Assembly: GCA_964437365.1 (NCBI GenBank)
Contig: CAYTGM010000027.1
Coordinates: forward strand, 7,289 to 71,288
From: CAYTGM01 sp964437365
GTDB taxonomy: Bacteria; Sumerlaeota; Sumerlaeia; SLMS01
Direction of reading: 5' to 3'
Length of the DNA stretch: 64,000 bases
Shown here one piece after another: positions 63,037 to 64,000 of this stretch. The notes beneath the pieces are model-generated. The model searched no databases. It saw nothing but the letters and a program-made list of their open reading frames with translations, and was not told the origin of the DNA. Position 1 is the stretch's first letter. Every line of letters starts with the position of its first letter. A program made the translations under genes and the position numbers.

Positions 63037-63278
63037 ACTATAATGTCAATCGCTGTGTCTGTCACAATACAACCTTCGAAAGATGGCTTGAGCTCAAGAA
63101 GAAGAACAACTGGAGCATGGAGGAAGCATCCGACGCCACCCAGTGTGGTCAGGGCTGCGGGATGTGTCGACCTTACCTGAAAGTCGTTGCTGCACTTGAA
63201 CAAACTGTACTCCCAGCCATGATCCCCGAAGACCTTGAGGAAATGGCACGAGAAGCCGAAGCTGAGAAGAAAGCTTAA
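63033..63278 (+). CDS. Small BFD-like [2Fe-2S]-binding protein
   Basis: The protein is 81 residues. The BFD-type cluster motif is CVC (Cys8, Cys10) with GCGMC (Cys42, Cys45) in CGQGCGMCRPYL. An additional Cys38 is present. Bacterioferritin-associated ferredoxins have this fold and help release iron from ferritin. Similar small domains also occur as parts of nitrite reductases and dehydrogenases. No bacterioferritin gene is adjacent. The ATG overlaps the mscS stop by four bases. An acidic Ala/Glu tail ends the protein. Confidence 0.88.
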   Translation: MNYNVNRCVCHNTTFERWLELKKKNNWSMEEASDATQCGQGCGMCRPYLKVVAALEQTVLPAMIPEDLEEMAREAEAEKKA

Positions 63279-63339
63279 CCCACCTCCCAGTCTTTAAGTT
63301 TTATGCGAGACGCTTCGCAGGACTATCCCGCTTCCAACG

Positions 63340-63945
63340 GTGTGGTTCAAGTCTGGGAAATGAAGGTCTATACATCGAGTTGTCTGCCCCTCCTTTTCGC
63401 TAATGAGTTAGGTCACTCTACACGACTCAAGAATTGGGTCTTGGGATCGGGACTCGAGTCTCCTCATTGAACCTCAAACGACTCTTAACAATTGGTCATG
63501 GGACCGACCAGTCTAAGCGACCTAAAGCACCAAAGGTGCGTCTCAATACCAGCCCAGCTCGAAGCCCAGCGTAGCGGGCGCAGGACTGGGTGCAGGGTTC
63601 ATTCGAATAAATGAGGGCTGAAGGCCCGATCTATAACATGAAATTGTGTATCGGGCTTACAGCCCTCGGAATCCCCTTATCCGAGTAACCCAGCCCTTCG
63701 TCGGCTTCGCTCGACCACGAGCTGGGCTAGCTATATTGACGGGCCTTCGGCCCTGGTTTGTTGCGAAGAAACAAGATCGTTCTGCAATCCCGCGAACAAA
63801 ACTTCGGCTTATCCAGTGGCGTTTTTCTGTTTCTGCAACCCGAGTAATTTCTCCCTATGGCTCAAGTCTGGGCGGTCAAAGGATGCACATGAAGCCTGAC
63901 ACTCTCATCCGTCGGACAAACCTGAACTAGTTGCCTGAAAGTGAA
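63340..63945 (+). repeat. Dispersed ~610-bp repeat 'A', copy 2
   Basis: It matches 16270-16880 from GTGGTTCAA through to CAAAGG.TGCACATGAAGCC, about 80% by eye. The cruciform core at about 63548-63731 has the same outer arms (ACCAGCCCAGCTCG and CGAGCTGGGCTAG) and the inner GGGCTGAAGGCCCGATC hairpin. Core and flanking hairpins are better conserved than the rest. The arms keep base pairing with one change near the right tip. Confidence 0.85.
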
Positions 63946-64000
63946 CCACCCCCTTCCAGCCCCGGTTAGAGCTAATGCTGGCCCAATGTTGCCCCAACGG
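63946..64000. other. Right edge, nothing recognised
   Basis: The last 55 bases show no gene start and no clear repeat. Confidence 0.4.

Overview
The window is about 50% GC and densely coded. It looks like the chromosome of a Gram-negative, peptidoglycan-making bacterium: PBP2, an AMIN-type periplasmic amidase, LolD-like ABC ATPases, DsbD and MscS are all present. Several traits recall the Planctomycetes-Verrucomicrobia-Chlamydiae-Lentisphaerae group or a neighbouring phylum. These are an FGly sulfatase, a GreA with a very long N-terminal part, a class II aldolase ending in a helix that resembles a microcompartment targeting peptide, and secreted proteins of a type common there. I cannot name the organism. 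No rRNA, tRNA or CRISPR array was seen.

Layout. 1-8.2 kb: a truncated FAD monooxygenase, an HscA-like Hsp70, an orphan adenine-type DNA methyltransferase, ftsY translationally coupled to a glycosyltransferase-like gene, and a secreted protein of unknown role. 8.3-12.6 kb: a TPR protein, a possible PilZ-like protein, a secreted dienelactone hydrolase, a SpoIID-like protein and an ArsR-type regulator. 12.8-15.1 kb: rpsF-ssb-rpsR-rplI, closed by a strong terminator; S6, S18 and L9 all carry unusual low-complexity tails. 15.3-17.2 kb: one unknown gene and a block of non-coding repeats. 17.2-27.7 kb: sulfatase, amidase, class IV aminotransferase, accD, ubiX-ubiE/menG, a 900-residue secreted protein built on a metal-less PHP-like fold, and the aldolase. 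27.8-32 kb: a response regulator and pdhA-pdhB-pdhC on the minus strand. 32-42 kb: DUF1338, a lipoprotein peroxiredoxin, unknown genes, mrdA (PBP2), a protein with a secretin-like end, and the folate genes folK plus a FolM-like reductase.

42.1-47.1 kb is an accessory-looking stretch. It has a tandem duplication of about 230 bp, degenerate copies of a large cruciform repeat, three 164-bp elements with inverted ends that look like a MITE family, and two AT-richer genes of unknown role. Only one recognisable gene, an orphan ABC ATPase, sits at its edge. 47.2-63.3 kb returns to ordinary genes: DsbD, a MoxR ATPase, a SAM methyltransferase whose 5' end is disturbed, glgC, a polyprenyl synthase, NnrE-NnrD fused and coupled to a MOSC-MobA fusion, LolD, the long GreA, MscS and a small BFD-type [2Fe-2S] protein. 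The window ends in a second full copy of the large cruciform repeat found near 16.5 kb.

Functional links. pdhA-pdhB-pdhC supply acetyl-CoA and accD takes it towards malonyl-CoA. ubiX and ubiE/menG overlap and serve quinone synthesis. folK and the pteridine reductase-like gene overlap and serve folate or pterin synthesis. The sulfatase and the possibly microcompartment-targeted aldolase suggest use of sulfated deoxysugar polysaccharides, but that link is inference.
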